A stretch of DNA of 23,930 nt, from the NCBI GenBank assembly GCA_900553065.1, contig USBZ01000027.1, positions 1 through 23,930 of the forward strand, given 5' to 3'. Shown here piece by piece: positions 10,011 through 17,747 of the stretch (position 1 is its first letter; every line of letters starts with the position of its first letter). The translations under genes were made by a program, and so were the position numbers. The notes under the pieces were generated by a model. It saw nothing but the letters and a program-made list of their open reading frames with translations, searched no databases and was not told where the DNA came from. This stretch comes from an uncultured Desulfovibrio sp. GTDB lineage: Bacteria > Desulfobacterota > Desulfovibrionia > Desulfovibrionales > Desulfovibrionaceae.

Positions 10011-10047
10011 CGGCTTTTTCCGGCCGTCTTTCCGGTGAAAAAAGCCG
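10011..10047. repeat. Inverted repeat after polA
   Basis: CGGCTTTTT (10011-10019) pairs with AAAAAGCCG (10039-10047), and the inner CCGG repeats can pair again. It begins 9 bases after the polA stop. There is no terminal T tract after the outer stem, so it is at best a weak terminator and uup may be partly co-transcribed with polA. The rest of the 155-base gap shows nothing clear. Confidence 0.4.
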
Positions 10048-10157
10048 ACGGGATTCTGCGGTGCCTCTTCGACGCTGCCGTTTTGCCCGATCCGGCATTC
10101 ATGAAAAACGTTACGCATATTCCTGCCGCGGTTCTTTCCCGGCACAGGTGAGACATT

Positions 10158-12065
10158 ATGGCACTTCTTTCCCTTCAGGATGCCTGCCTTACGCTGGGCA
10201 ACAGGCAGCTTCTGGATCATACTGAGATATTCGTGGAGCAGGGCGACAGACTCTGCATTGTGGGCCGCAACGGCGTGGGCAAGTCTTCGCTTCTTTCGGT
10301 GCTGGCAGGGCGTCTTCCCCTCGACTCCGGCGAGAGGCACGAGGAACCGGGACTGCGCATAGGCTATGTGCAGCAGGCCGTGCCCGATCACTGGAAGGGC
10401 TCGGTGTTCAGCGTGACGGCCGACGCCCTGGGCCGGGAAGGGCATCTTCTGGCGGCGGCGCATCTCATCGCCTCCGACAGGCGCGATCTGCTTGATCCCG
10501 AGCTTGCCGGAGAGGCGGATCGCGTCATGGCGCACGGCGAGGTCTGGGAGCGGCACGGCGAGGTGCTTGGTGTCATCAACAGTCTGGCCCTTGATCCGGA
10601 GGCGGATTTCTCCACGTTTTCCGGCGGAACGCGCCGCCGCGTGGCGCTGGCCCGTGCGCTCATCGCCTCCGACGTGCTTCTGCTCGACGAGCCGACGAAC
10701 CATCTGGACATAAGCACCATCAGCTGGCTGGAAGAATATCTGGCACGACAGGCCAGAACGCTGGTTTTCATCAGCCACGACCGCGCCTTCGTGCGTCGCC
10801 TGGCTTCGCGCATGGTGGAGCTCGACCGGGCAAAGCTCTACAGCTATGCCTGCGGCTTCGATGCCTATCTGGAACGCCGCGAAGAGCGTCTGCACGCCGA
10901 GGATATGCAGAATGCCGTGTTCGACAAGAAGCTGGCGCAGGAGGAAGTCTGGATACGTCAGGGCATCAAGGCCCGCCGTACCCGCAACATGGGGCGCGTC
11001 CGCGAGCTTCTGAAGATGCGCGAAGAGCGCGCCGCCCGCAGGGAGCGCATGGGAACCGCCACGCTCAACGTGCAGGAGGCGGAAAAGTCGGGAAAGCTGG
11101 TGGCGGAGATGAAGAATGTCTCCTTCACCTGGCCGGACGGCTACAAGGTGTTCGAGGGCGCGAATCTCATCATTCAGCGCGGCGACAAGATAGGTCTTAT
11201 CGGCAACAACGGCGCAGGCAAGACCACCTTCCTGCGCGTTCTGCTCGGCGAGCTTGCCCCCACGTCCGGAACGGTGCGTCTCGGCACGGGGCTTGAAATC
11301 GCCTATTTCGATCAGCTGCGCGATTCTCTGGATGACCAGAAGAGCGTGATGGACAACGTGGCCGAAGGAAACGACCGGGTGACCATCAACGGAGAACCCC
11401 GTCATGTGGCGAGCTATCTTCAGGACTTTCTCTTTGATTCCAGCCGCCTGAGAACGCCGGTCGGCCTTCTTTCCGGCGGTGAGCGCAACAGGCTTCTTCT
11501 GGCAAAGCTCTTTACCCGGCCTTCCAACCTGCTGGTGCTCGACGAACCCACCAACGATCTTGATGCGGAAACGCTGGACCTTCTGGAGGAAATGCTTGCG
11601 TCCTACAAGGGCACCGTCATCGTGGTCAGCCACGACCGAGCTTTCCTCGACGAGCTGGTGACCGGCACCATAGCGCTGGAAGGGGATGGAAAGGTACGCG
11701 AATATGTGGGCGGCTACACCGACTGGCTGCGCCAGCGCGAGAAGCCCGAGGAAAAGAAGCCCGTCACGTCCTCCCGCGAGTCGTGGAAGGAGAATGCGCC
11801 GAAGAAACACCGACTTTCCTACAAGGAACAGCGCGAGCAGGAAGCGCTTCTGAAGGAGCAGGAAGAGATGCCGGCAAGGCTCGATGCTCTGGAAGAGGAG
11901 CAGAAGAAGCTGGAAGAGCTCCTGGCCGATCCCGATCTGTTCAGCCGTGATCCCGATGCCTTCAATGCCGGAATCGCCCGCCTGCCGCAGATCGAGGAGG
12001 AACAGCTGGCCCTGCTTGAGCGCGCCGACGACATCGAGGCGCGCCTGAAGGAACTGGAAATCTGA
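10158..12065 (+). CDS. uup: ABC-F family ATPase Uup
   Basis: Soluble twin-ATPase protein of the ABC-F family, which acts on ribosomes. The Uup branch is also linked to branched DNA and transposon precise excision. It has 635 residues, the same size as E. coli Uup. Domain 1 has Walker A GRNGVGKS (36-43), signature FSGGTRRRVAL and Walker B LLLDEPTNHLD. A charged linker follows (ARRTRNMGRVRELLKMREERAARRER). Domain 2 has GNNGAGKT, LSGGERNR and LVLDEPTNDLD. The C-terminal 100 residues form a Lys/Glu-rich coiled coil starting around RLSYKEQREQEALLKEQEE, the Uup-type DNA-binding tail. The ATG is preceded by AGGTG at good distance. There are no membrane segments, so it is not a transporter. Confidence 0.93.
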   Translation: MALLSLQDACLTLGNRQLLDHTEIFVEQGDRLCIVGRNGVGKSSLLSVLAGRLPLDSGERHEEPGLRIGYVQQAVPDHWKGSVFSVTADALGREGHLLAAAHLIASDRRDLLDPELAGEADRVMAHGEVWERHGEVLGVINSLALDPEADFSTFSGGTRRRVALARALIASDVLLLDEPTNHLDISTISWLEEYLARQARTLVFISHDRAFVRRLASRMVELDRAKLYSYACGFDAYLERREERLHAEDMQNAVFDKKLAQEEVWIRQGIKARRTRNMGRVRELLKMREERAARRERMGTATLNVQEAEKSGKLVAEMKNVSFTWPDGYKVFEGANLIIQRGDKIGLIGNNGAGKTTFLRVLLGELAPTSGTVRLGTGLEIAYFDQLRDSLDDQKSVMDNVAEGNDRVTINGEPRHVASYLQDFLFDSSRLRTPVGLLSGGERNRLLLAKLFTRPSNLLVLDEPTNDLDAETLDLLEEMLASYKGTVIVVSHDRAFLDELVTGTIALEGDGKVREYVGGYTDWLRQREKPEEKKPVTSSRESWKENAPKKHRLSYKEQREQEALLKEQEEMPARLDALEEEQKKLEELLADPDLFSRDPDAFNAGIARLPQIEEEQLALLERADDIEARLKELEI

Positions 12066-12124
12066 AGAAAAGCCTGCTTCGTGCTGTTTCTGCCGGGCGG
12101 GCTGAAGGAGAAAACGTCGGAGAT

Positions 12125-12138
12125 CCGGGCATGCCCGG
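12125..12138. repeat. 14-bp perfect palindrome
   Basis: CCGGGCATGCCCGG, a perfect 14-bp palindrome about 60 bases after the uup stop and 119 before the hydrolase start. It could fold as a small hairpin (5-bp stem, CATG loop) or be a protein site. No T tract follows. Confidence 0.35.
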
Positions 12139-12215
12139 GGATATTCAGCTGGAGCTGCCTGTGGAGACATTGCGTGGAGCGTCCGGCGGTATGTTCATGA
12201 GGAATGTGACGTCAA

Positions 12216-12241
12216 AGAGCAGGAGGCGTCTGCTCTGTTTT
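12216..12241 (+). terminator. Terminator-like hairpin before the MBL hydrolase
   Basis: AGAGCAG (12216-12222) pairs with CTGCTCT (12230-12236), 7-nt loop, followed by GTTTT (12237-12241). It sits just 15 bases before the hydrolase ATG and 6 before its GAGGT site. It either ends uup transcription late or lies in the hydrolase leader as an attenuator-like element. Confidence 0.45.
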
Positions 12242-12256
12242 GGTAAAGAGGTCGCC

Positions 12257-13126
12257 ATGTGGAAACCTATTGTTCAGCTTCTGGGAGTCTTGATGATGAC
12301 GGTTTCGACGACAGGCCCCGCGCGGGCTCAACATGTTCCTTTCCATGAGTTTTCGATGGGCGATGTGAACGTCCGGGTCATTTCCCTTGTGCAGAAGGAT
12401 CTGAATGCCTCCATTCTGCGTCCCGTCACGGAGGCGGAGCGGAACGAAGTCGCCCGGGCGTATCCCGACGGCGCGGTGCACAACGTTCTGAATATTCTGC
12501 TTCTTCTCGGCAACGGCGTGACGGCGCTGGTGGACACGGGATATGACTGGACGATTGAAGCGCTTGATGCGGCTCTTGCGCAGGCGGAACTGGCGAAGGA
12601 AGACGTGACGCATGTTGTCGTCACCCACGCGCACGGCGACCATGTGGGAGGACTTGTGCGGAATGGTGCTGCGGCGTTTCCCCGAGCGACCGTGCTTTTT
12701 TCCGAAAGGGAGCTGGCCGCATGGTCCGATGCCGAGGCCGCGAAGTCTGCGTCCGACGGCATGCGCAGGATTTTTGAGAGCGTTGAGGACATCCGCCGCG
12801 CCTATGGCGAACGTGTCCGCACCTTTGTGCCGGGAACGGCTTTCATTCCTGCGCTTCCCGGCGTGCAGGCCGTGGATGAGGCGGGGCATACGCCCGGGCA
12901 TGTGGGCATCATGGTTTCGGCGGAGGGACAAACCTTTCTGTTCTGGAGCGATCTGCTCCATGCCTTTGATGCTCAGCAGTCCATGCCTTCCATTTCCGCC
13001 AGCTTCGACATGGAGCCTGAAGCGGCCGCGCATGTGCGGGAGGATATGCTGCGGCGTGCCCGTGCCGAAGGATGGCTTGTCGCAGGCTCGCATGTGCCTT
13101 TCACGGAGCCTCGCCTATTGAAGTAA
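12257..13126 (+). CDS. Exported metallo-beta-lactamase-fold hydrolase (MPH/AidC-like)
   Basis: Predicted periplasmic zinc hydrolase of the metallo-beta-lactamase superfamily, 289 residues. Residues 1-24 form a signal peptide (MWKPIVQLLGVLMMTVSTTGPARA, probable cleavage after ARA). The metal motif THAHGDH is at 123-129 (H124, H126, D128, H129). H215 in GHTPGH, D232 in WSDLLHA and H279 in GSHVPF complete a two-metal site. The overall pattern, with SFDMEPEAAAHVREDMLRRARAEGWLVAGSHVPF near the end, resembles the methyl-parathion-hydrolase / AHL-lactonase-like branch more than true beta-lactamases. The substrate is unknown. The start is set at ATG 12257, which begins the signal peptide and has GAGGT just upstream. 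Longer frames add an unlikely basic stretch. It is convergent with metK. Confidence 0.85.
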   Translation: MWKPIVQLLGVLMMTVSTTGPARAQHVPFHEFSMGDVNVRVISLVQKDLNASILRPVTEAERNEVARAYPDGAVHNVLNILLLLGNGVTALVDTGYDWTIEALDAALAQAELAKEDVTHVVVTHAHGDHVGGLVRNGAAAFPRATVLFSERELAAWSDAEAAKSASDGMRRIFESVEDIRRAYGERVRTFVPGTAFIPALPGVQAVDEAGHTPGHVGIMVSAEGQTFLFWSDLLHAFDAQQSMPSISASFDMEPEAAAHVREDMLRRARAEGWLVAGSHVPFTEPRLLK

Positions 13127-13160
13127 AACGGTGTTTCCGTCTTCCTGTTGTAATGAACGA

Positions 13161-14336
13161 TTACAGCTTGGCGGCCGTGAGCAGATCGGCCACGGCGTCA
13201 CGCTTTTCCCACGTGAATTCGGACAGTTCGCGACCGAAGTGACCGTAGCAGGAGGTCTTGCTGTAGATGGGACGCTTCAGGTCGAGGCGCTTGCAGATGA
13301 AGTAGGGGCGCAGATCGAACACTTCGCGCACGATTTTCGTGAGCTGTTCGTCGGGAAGCTTGCCGGTGTCGAAGGTGTGCACCAGCACGGAAACGGGTTC
13401 GGCCACGCCGATGCAGTAGGCGATCTGCACTTCGCAGCGTTCGGCAAGGCCGGCGGCCACGATGTTCTTGGCCACATAGCGGGCCATGTAGGCGCCGGAA
13501 CGGTCTACCTTGGAGGGGTCCTTGCCGGAGAAGGCGCCGCCGCCGTGGTTGCCCATGCCGCCGTAGGTGTCCTGAATGATCTTGCGGCCGGTGAGACCGC
13601 AGTCGCCCATGGGGCCGCCGATGACGAAACGGCCCGTGGTGTTGATGAAGATTTCGCAGTCCTTTTCGTCGAAGTAGCCGGTAGGCTCGAGAATGGGACG
13701 GATGACTTCCTTCTTCACGGCTTCCACGATGTCGTCGTGGCTCACCTTGGGAGAGTGCTGGGTGGAAACGACCACGTTGTTGATGCGCACGGGCTTGCCG
13801 TCGACGTATTCAAAGGAGACCTGCGTCTTGCCGTCGGGACGGAAGAAGTCGACGATGCCGTTCTTGCGCACGCGGGACAGCTGAAGCGAGAGCTGATGCG
13901 CCCAGTAGATGGGAGCGGGCATGAGGGTGTCGGTTTCGTTGGAGGCAAAGCCGAACATCATGCCCTGGTCGCCGGCGCCCTGATCTTCGGGATTTTCCCG
14001 GATCACGCCCTGAGCGATGTCGGGGGACTGCTTGTCGATGGAAGAGATGACGGCGCAGGTCTGGGCGTCGAAGCCCATGTCCGAGCCGACGTAGCCGATG
14101 TCGCGGATGGTGCGGCGCACGATGGCGGGAAGATCGGCGTAGCCCTTGGTGGTGATTTCACCGGCCACGATGGCCATGCCCGTGGTCACCAGCGTTTCGC
14201 AGGCCACATGGGAGTCGGGATCCTGAATGAGCAGCGCATCGAGCACGGCATCGGAAATCTGATCGGCAACCTTGTCGGGATGGCCTTCGGTAACGGATTC
14301 GGACGTGAAAAGATATTTGCCTTTAGAGGGGATCAT
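13161..14336 (-). CDS. metK: S-adenosylmethionine synthetase
   Basis: Makes S-adenosylmethionine from methionine and ATP in the cytoplasm. It has 391 residues, the usual length. Signatures are the N-terminal TSESVTEGHPDKVADQISDAVLD with the ATP/metal residues, the hexapeptide-like GAGDQG, and the P-loop-like GGGAFSGKDPSKVDRS. The ATG at 14334-14336 has a strong AAGGAG ribosome site. It is a single-gene transcript with its own promoter about 120 bases upstream, and it converges with the hydrolase gene (34-base gap with only a weak 4-bp hairpin at 13128-13140). Confidence 0.97.
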   Translation of the reverse strand: MIPSKGKYLFTSESVTEGHPDKVADQISDAVLDALLIQDPDSHVACETLVTTGMAIVAGEITTKGYADLPAIVRRTIRDIGYVGSDMGFDAQTCAVISSIDKQSPDIAQGVIRENPEDQGAGDQGMMFGFASNETDTLMPAPIYWAHQLSLQLSRVRKNGIVDFFRPDGKTQVSFEYVDGKPVRINNVVVSTQHSPKVSHDDIVEAVKKEVIRPILEPTGYFDEKDCEIFINTTGRFVIGGPMGDCGLTGRKIIQDTYGGMGNHGGGAFSGKDPSKVDRSGAYMARYVAKNIVAAGLAERCEVQIAYCIGVAEPVSVLVHTFDTGKLPDEQLTKIVREVFDLRPYFICKRLDLKRPIYSKTSCYGHFGRELSEFTWEKRDAVADLLTAAKL

Positions 14337-14451
14337 GGTCTCTCCTTGAAGTTATCGGGTCATCCGTGTCATGGTGCGGATGCTGGACGCCTCTGGCGGA
14401 ATGGCAGGAAGGCATATCTTTATATCAAGCTATGGTAATATGCCTTGTAAC
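14337..14451 (-). promoter_or_regulatory. Structured 5' leader of metK
   Basis: About 115 nt lie between the predicted start of transcription and the metK ATG. On the minus strand the leader has a 9-bp stem AAGGCATAT/ATATGCCTT (14438-14446 with 14409-14417, 20-nt loop), then a 6-bp stem CATCCG/CGGATG, then the ribosome site. CTTGA in the first loop is complementary to TCAAG, which overlaps the start of the AAGGAG ribosome site, so a pseudoknot masking translation is possible. I could not match it to any SAM or SAH riboswitch class I know. Confidence 0.4.
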
Positions 14452-14457
14452 GCCGAT

Positions 14458-14486
14458 ACTATACACACGGAGCAGTAGCCTGTCCA
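14458..14486 (-). promoter_or_regulatory. Strong sigma-70 promoter of metK
   Basis: On the minus strand: TGGACA (complement of 14481-14486), 17-base spacer, TATAGT (complement of 14458-14463). Each hexamer matches 5/6 of the consensus and the spacing is ideal. The predicted start lies near 14451. Confidence 0.75.
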
Positions 14487-14491
14487 GCTTC

Positions 14492-14520
14492 TTGACGGGA
14501 TACAGACGTAACGTTATGCC
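14492..14520 (+). promoter_or_regulatory. Possible promoter of the peptidase-murJ-ispH operon
   Basis: TTGACG (14492-14497), 17-base spacer, TATGCC (14515-14520). The -35 is good and the -10 is poor. It lies about 85 bases before the peptidase-like ORF, divergent from the metK promoter. Confidence 0.3.
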
Positions 14521-14605
14521 CTTAAGAAAGGAAAAACAGAAGGAAGGCTCCTGCCGCGGGCCGACGGGTCCTCCTGCTTCACCGGGCGCGTACGGGGGGT
14601 CGTCC

Positions 14606-15187
14606 ATGCAGCCGTTCTATCAGGGAAAAATCGATAATTTCTGTGCCGTGTACGCGGTGCTCAACGCCCTTCAGGTTCTGTTCAGTCTGACGCCGCATGA
14701 GGCCAGACGCATTTTCAACCGCGTGATCATGGCCCAGGCCGTTCAGCCCGAAACGTTTCGGAACATTCTCGAGCACAGAACGGACTATGTGTCGCTGGTG
14801 GACTTCATGCTGGAAGACGTGCGCAGGCATGAGTTTCCCGATCTTCGCGTAAGCGCTCCTTTCGGCCCGGACGCATCCTGCGATCAGGTATGGGAGGCGC
14901 TTCGGTCGAGCGCAAGGCCGCCCATGCCGCTGGTGTCGGTGTTCCGTTTTCTCCGCATGGCGCCTCCGTCGGAAAAGCCCTATGTGGATCATTGGACGGT
15001 GGGGCATTATATGGATATGGAGGGGCTGCATTTTCTCGACTGCAGCCTGGAGGCGGGCGCGCTTTTCTGCCTGCCCTATGCAAAACTGACGGATGCCTGG
15101 CGTCCGCTCAGCCGGGACTACGTGGTCATCCCTCCGGAGAGCGTGAGGATCCTGTCCGTTTCCCGTTTCTCGGGGCTGCCGGTATGA
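14606..15187 (+). CDS. Putative papain-like cysteine peptidase, unknown family
   Basis: I do not recognise this 193-residue protein by name. The pattern suggests a papain-fold (C39-like) cysteine peptidase or transglutaminase-like enzyme. Cys13 starts a hydrophobic helix (DNFCAVYAVLNALQ), preceded by Gln6 as a possible oxyanion residue. His129 (VDHWTVGHYMDMEG) and Asp145 (HFLDCSLE) follow in the order and spacing of a Cys-His-Asp triad. There is no signal peptide or membrane helix, so it is probably cytoplasmic. The start is ATG 14606, preceded by GGGGGG. An in-frame ATG at 14516 is possible, but its extra residues look non-coding. The stop overlaps the murJ start (ATGA), indicating translational coupling with the lipid II flippase gene. 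The enzymatic role is inference only. Confidence 0.6.
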   Translation: MQPFYQGKIDNFCAVYAVLNALQVLFSLTPHEARRIFNRVIMAQAVQPETFRNILEHRTDYVSLVDFMLEDVRRHEFPDLRVSAPFGPDASCDQVWEALRSSARPPMPLVSVFRFLRMAPPSEKPYVDHWTVGHYMDMEGLHFLDCSLEAGALFCLPYAKLTDAWRPLSRDYVVIPPESVRILSVSRFSGLPV

Positions 15188-16770
15188 GTATGTTTCTGAC
15201 TTCTCGACAGAAGATGGGGGCCGCGGCTCTCATCATGGCCTTCAGCGTTCTGATTTCCCGCTTCATGGGACTTTTCAGAGACAAGATCATTTCCTGGCAG
15301 TTCGGCGCGGGGGGCGAGTCGGACATTTATTTCGCCGCCTTCGTGGTTCCGGACTTCCTCAACTATCTTCTGGCGGGCGGCTACGTTTCCATTACGCTCA
15401 TTCCGCTCCTTTCCCGGCGGTTCGAGGAAAGCGAGGCCGACGGCTGGCGCTTTTTCGGCGTGGTGTTTTCCTGGGCAACGCTTTCCATAGGTCTTCTTTC
15501 GGCGCTGGCCTGGCTGGCCGCGCCCGAGCTTGCGCCTCTGGTGGCGCCCGGCTTCAGTCCTGAGCAGTGCGCAAGGCTTTCGGAGTTTCTGCGCATCGTG
15601 CTTCCGGCACAGGTGTTCTTTCTGCCCGGCGCCTGCCTTTCCGCAGTGCTCTACATCCGTCGTCAGTTCACGGTGCCCGCGCTCATGCCGCTTGTCTACA
15701 ACGGCTTCATTCTTCTTTTCGGCGTAGGGATGCCTGCCCTCGGCCTTGCGCAGGGCATGGAAGGCTTCTGCTGGGGCGTGCTCTTCGGCGCGGCCGTGGG
15801 CGCCTTCGTGCTGCCGCTTCTGGCCGTGCGGGAAGGCGGACTGCAGTTCATGCCCGGCCTTCTGCATCCTCTCATGAAGAAGTTTCTGCTTATGGCCCTG
15901 CCGCTCATGATAGGGCAGTCCGTGGTGGTGCTGGATGAGCAGTTCGTCCGCATTTTCGGCAGCCTTGCCGGAGACGGCGCGGTGAGTCTGCTCAACTATG
16001 CCCGCCGCATCATGATGGTTCCCGTGGGCGTGGTGGCGCAGGCCGCCGGCGTGGCGTCGTTCCCCTTCCTGGCGTCTCTGGCGGCCCGGGGCGACATGGA
16101 CGAATTCAGGGCCACGCTCGGACGCACCATGAAGAACAGCATGATCGTGGCCGTGCCCGTGGCGGCGTGGATGATAACGGCTTCCGGGCCCGTGCTGGGC
16201 TTCATTTTCGAGGGCGGCAGCTTTTCCGTTTCCCATACGATGGGCGCGGCGCCGCTTCTGCAGATCATGCTTCTTGCCGTTCCGTTCTGGCTTCTGCAGC
16301 AGGTGACGGGACGCGCGTTCTACGCCATGCAGGATACGCTCACGCCTGCCGTGGTGGGCACGCTCGCCACGCTTCTTGCCGTGCCGGGCTATCTTCTGCT
16401 CATTCCCGTCATGGGAGCGAAGGGCGTGGCGCTTGTGACCACGTTCTGCATCGCCCTGTACGCGCTGGTACTCATGGCCGTGGCCTGCCGGCGCTGGGCG
16501 GCGGGCGCGTTTTCGGAACTGTGGGGCACGGCGTGGCGCAGCGCGCTCATCTCCATGCCGGGCTGCGGCATCATGCTTGCCGTCATGCATGACGGCTTCC
16601 ATCTCATGGACGGCTGGCATCCTCTGCTGCAGCAGTTCGTCGTGCTTGCCGTGGGCGGCCTGCTTTTCCTCGGATCGTGGCTTCTGATCGCCCGGTTCTT
16701 CCATCGCGACTATTTTGATCTCGTGACGTCTCCCTTCCTGCGGCTTGCAGGGAAATTCCGGAAATCCTGA
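15184..16770 (+). CDS. murJ: MurJ/MviN-family lipid II flippase
   Basis: Polytopic inner-membrane protein of the MOP exporter superfamily that flips lipid-linked peptidoglycan precursors. It has 528 residues and about 14 hydrophobic helices. The N-terminus FSVLISRFMGLFRDKIISWQFGAG keeps R26 and R32, equivalent to E. coli R18 and R24. RRIMMVPVGVVAQAAGVASFPFLA matches the conserved TM8 region. However, the TM2 segment reads PDFLNYLLAGGYVSITLIPLL where E. coli has PNLLRRIFAEGAFSQAF, so the RR pair (R52/R53) is replaced by NY. That makes this a divergent member. The start is ATG 15184, overlapping the previous stop by 4 bases; frames further upstream are antisense-like extensions. ispH follows 15 bases later. 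Confidence 0.88.
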   Translation: MSMFLTSRQKMGAAALIMAFSVLISRFMGLFRDKIISWQFGAGGESDIYFAAFVVPDFLNYLLAGGYVSITLIPLLSRRFEESEADGWRFFGVVFSWATLSIGLLSALAWLAAPELAPLVAPGFSPEQCARLSEFLRIVLPAQVFFLPGACLSAVLYIRRQFTVPALMPLVYNGFILLFGVGMPALGLAQGMEGFCWGVLFGAAVGAFVLPLLAVREGGLQFMPGLLHPLMKKFLLMALPLMIGQSVVVLDEQFVRIFGSLAGDGAVSLLNYARRIMMVPVGVVAQAAGVASFPFLASLAARGDMDEFRATLGRTMKNSMIVAVPVAAWMITASGPVLGFIFEGGSFSVSHTMGAAPLLQIMLLAVPFWLLQQVTGRAFYAMQDTLTPAVVGTLATLLAVPGYLLLIPVMGAKGVALVTTFCIALYALVLMAVACRRWAAGAFSELWGTAWRSALISMPGCGIMLAVMHDGFHLMDGWHPLLQQFVVLAVGGLLFLGSWLLIARFFHRDYFDLVTSPFLRLAGKFRKS

Positions 16771-16785
16771 CGGAGGTTTTCTCTC

Positions 16786-17643
16786 ATGAATGTCATACGC
16801 GCCAGTCACGCCGGCTTCTGCATGGGCGTGGCGCTCGCCCTGCACAAGCTCGATACCATCGTGGCCTCGCGTCCCGGACAGAGGGTGGCCACGCTCGGCG
16901 AGATCATCCACAATCCTCAGGTTCTGGACGATTACGCGCGCAAGGGCGTGCACTGCCTTCACTCCGTGGAGGAGGCCGAAGAGGACATGTCCGTGCTCAT
17001 TCGGGCGCACGGCATTCCCAGGAACGTGGAGGAGGAGCTTCGGTCGCGCTGCGCCAGAGTGGAGGACGCCACCTGCCCGAGAGTGAAGAACGCCCAGCTC
17101 GCCATTGCCGAGGCCACGGCCTCGGGACGCGATCTTCTGCTTTACGGCGAAGCCGAGCATCCGGAAGTGCGAGGGCTGATTTCCTACGCGGCGGGAGCAA
17201 GCCATATTTTTTCCTCGCTGGCAGAGCTGGAGAAGCTGCTCGAAAAAGCGCCTCTGGGGCAGTTGCCCACGGTGCTTGCCGCCCAGACCACGCAGGACAG
17301 ACTCATCTTTGATGAAATGCACAGGCGCCTTGCCTCGCGGCTCGGCTCATCCCTCGTTGTGCTCGACACCATCTGCGACGCCACAAGGGAACGCCAGGAG
17401 GAGGCCGGAGAAGTGGCGGCCCGCGTTCAGGCGATGGTGGTGGCCGGAGGCAAGTCCAGCGGCAACACCCGGAGACTGGCCGAGCTGGCCCGCATGCGCG
17501 GCGTGCCCACCGTGCTGGTGGAAACGGCGGATGAGCTCAGCAGCGCCGACTTTTCCGGCGTGCGCACCGTGGGACTGACGGCAGGAGCCTCCACGCCCCG
17601 GTACATCATTGATGAAGTGGAAAGGAAGCTGCGCCTCATGTAG
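16786..17643 (+). CDS. ispH: 4-hydroxy-3-methylbut-2-enyl diphosphate reductase
   Basis: Last enzyme of the MEP isoprenoid pathway, an iron-sulfur reductase giving IPP and DMAPP in the cytoplasm. It has 285 residues. The three cluster cysteines are present (C12, C97, C197), with substrate-contact His residues H42 (GEIIHNPQV), H75 (RAHGI) and H125 (EHPEVRG), the TTQ motif at 168-170, and SSGNTRRL near the C-terminus in place of the usual SSNS/T. The ATG has GGAGG 9 bases upstream. It is probably co-transcribed with murJ. Its product feeds undecaprenyl phosphate, the carrier for the lipid II that MurJ flips. Confidence 0.96.
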   Translation: MNVIRASHAGFCMGVALALHKLDTIVASRPGQRVATLGEIIHNPQVLDDYARKGVHCLHSVEEAEEDMSVLIRAHGIPRNVEEELRSRCARVEDATCPRVKNAQLAIAEATASGRDLLLYGEAEHPEVRGLISYAAGASHIFSSLAELEKLLEKAPLGQLPTVLAAQTTQDRLIFDEMHRRLASRLGSSLVVLDTICDATRERQEEAGEVAARVQAMVVAGGKSSGNTRRLAELARMRGVPTVLVETADELSSADFSGVRTVGLTAGASTPRYIIDEVERKLRLM

Positions 17644-17658
17644 GCAAGAAGAGGCAAG

Positions 17659-17685
17659 TTTCCTGAAACATATTGTAACAGGAAA
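17659..17685. promoter_or_regulatory. 27-bp imperfect dyad upstream of the response regulator
   Basis: The arms TTTCCTGAAACA (17659-17670) and TGTAACAGGAAA (17674-17685) are complementary at 10 of 12 positions around a 3-base centre. It lies 16-42 bases after the ispH stop and about 28-54 bases upstream of a TATAGT -10 element. No T tract follows, so an operator (perhaps for autoregulation) is more likely than a terminator. Confidence 0.45.
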
Positions 17686-17712
17686 ACAGGTGCGATTTAA
17701 CCGGCTCCCGGC

Positions 17713-17718
17713 TATAGT
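17713..17718 (+). promoter_or_regulatory. -10 element of the two-component operon
   Basis: TATAGT (5/6 of consensus), 30 bases before the response-regulator ATG. The -35 position (about 17690-17695) is a poor match, which would fit a promoter needing an activator bound at the upstream dyad. Confidence 0.4.
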
Positions 17719-17747
17719 CTTTCCAGAATGCTCTGGAGGACTTTACC

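Noticed and set aside
9999..12170. Long minus-strand frames opposite polA and uup
   Set aside because: The sense genes have complete conserved motifs; the antisense frames have none.
14337..14451. A known SAM or SAH riboswitch upstream of metK
   Set aside because: I compared the leader from memory with SAM-I, SAM-II, SAM-III and SAH consensus features and found no convincing match; kept only as a structured leader.
14366..14605. N-terminal extension of the peptidase-like gene and an in-frame ATG at 14516
   Set aside because: It overlaps the metK leader and promoter region, and the extra residues look non-coding. The ATG at 14606 has a G-rich ribosome site.
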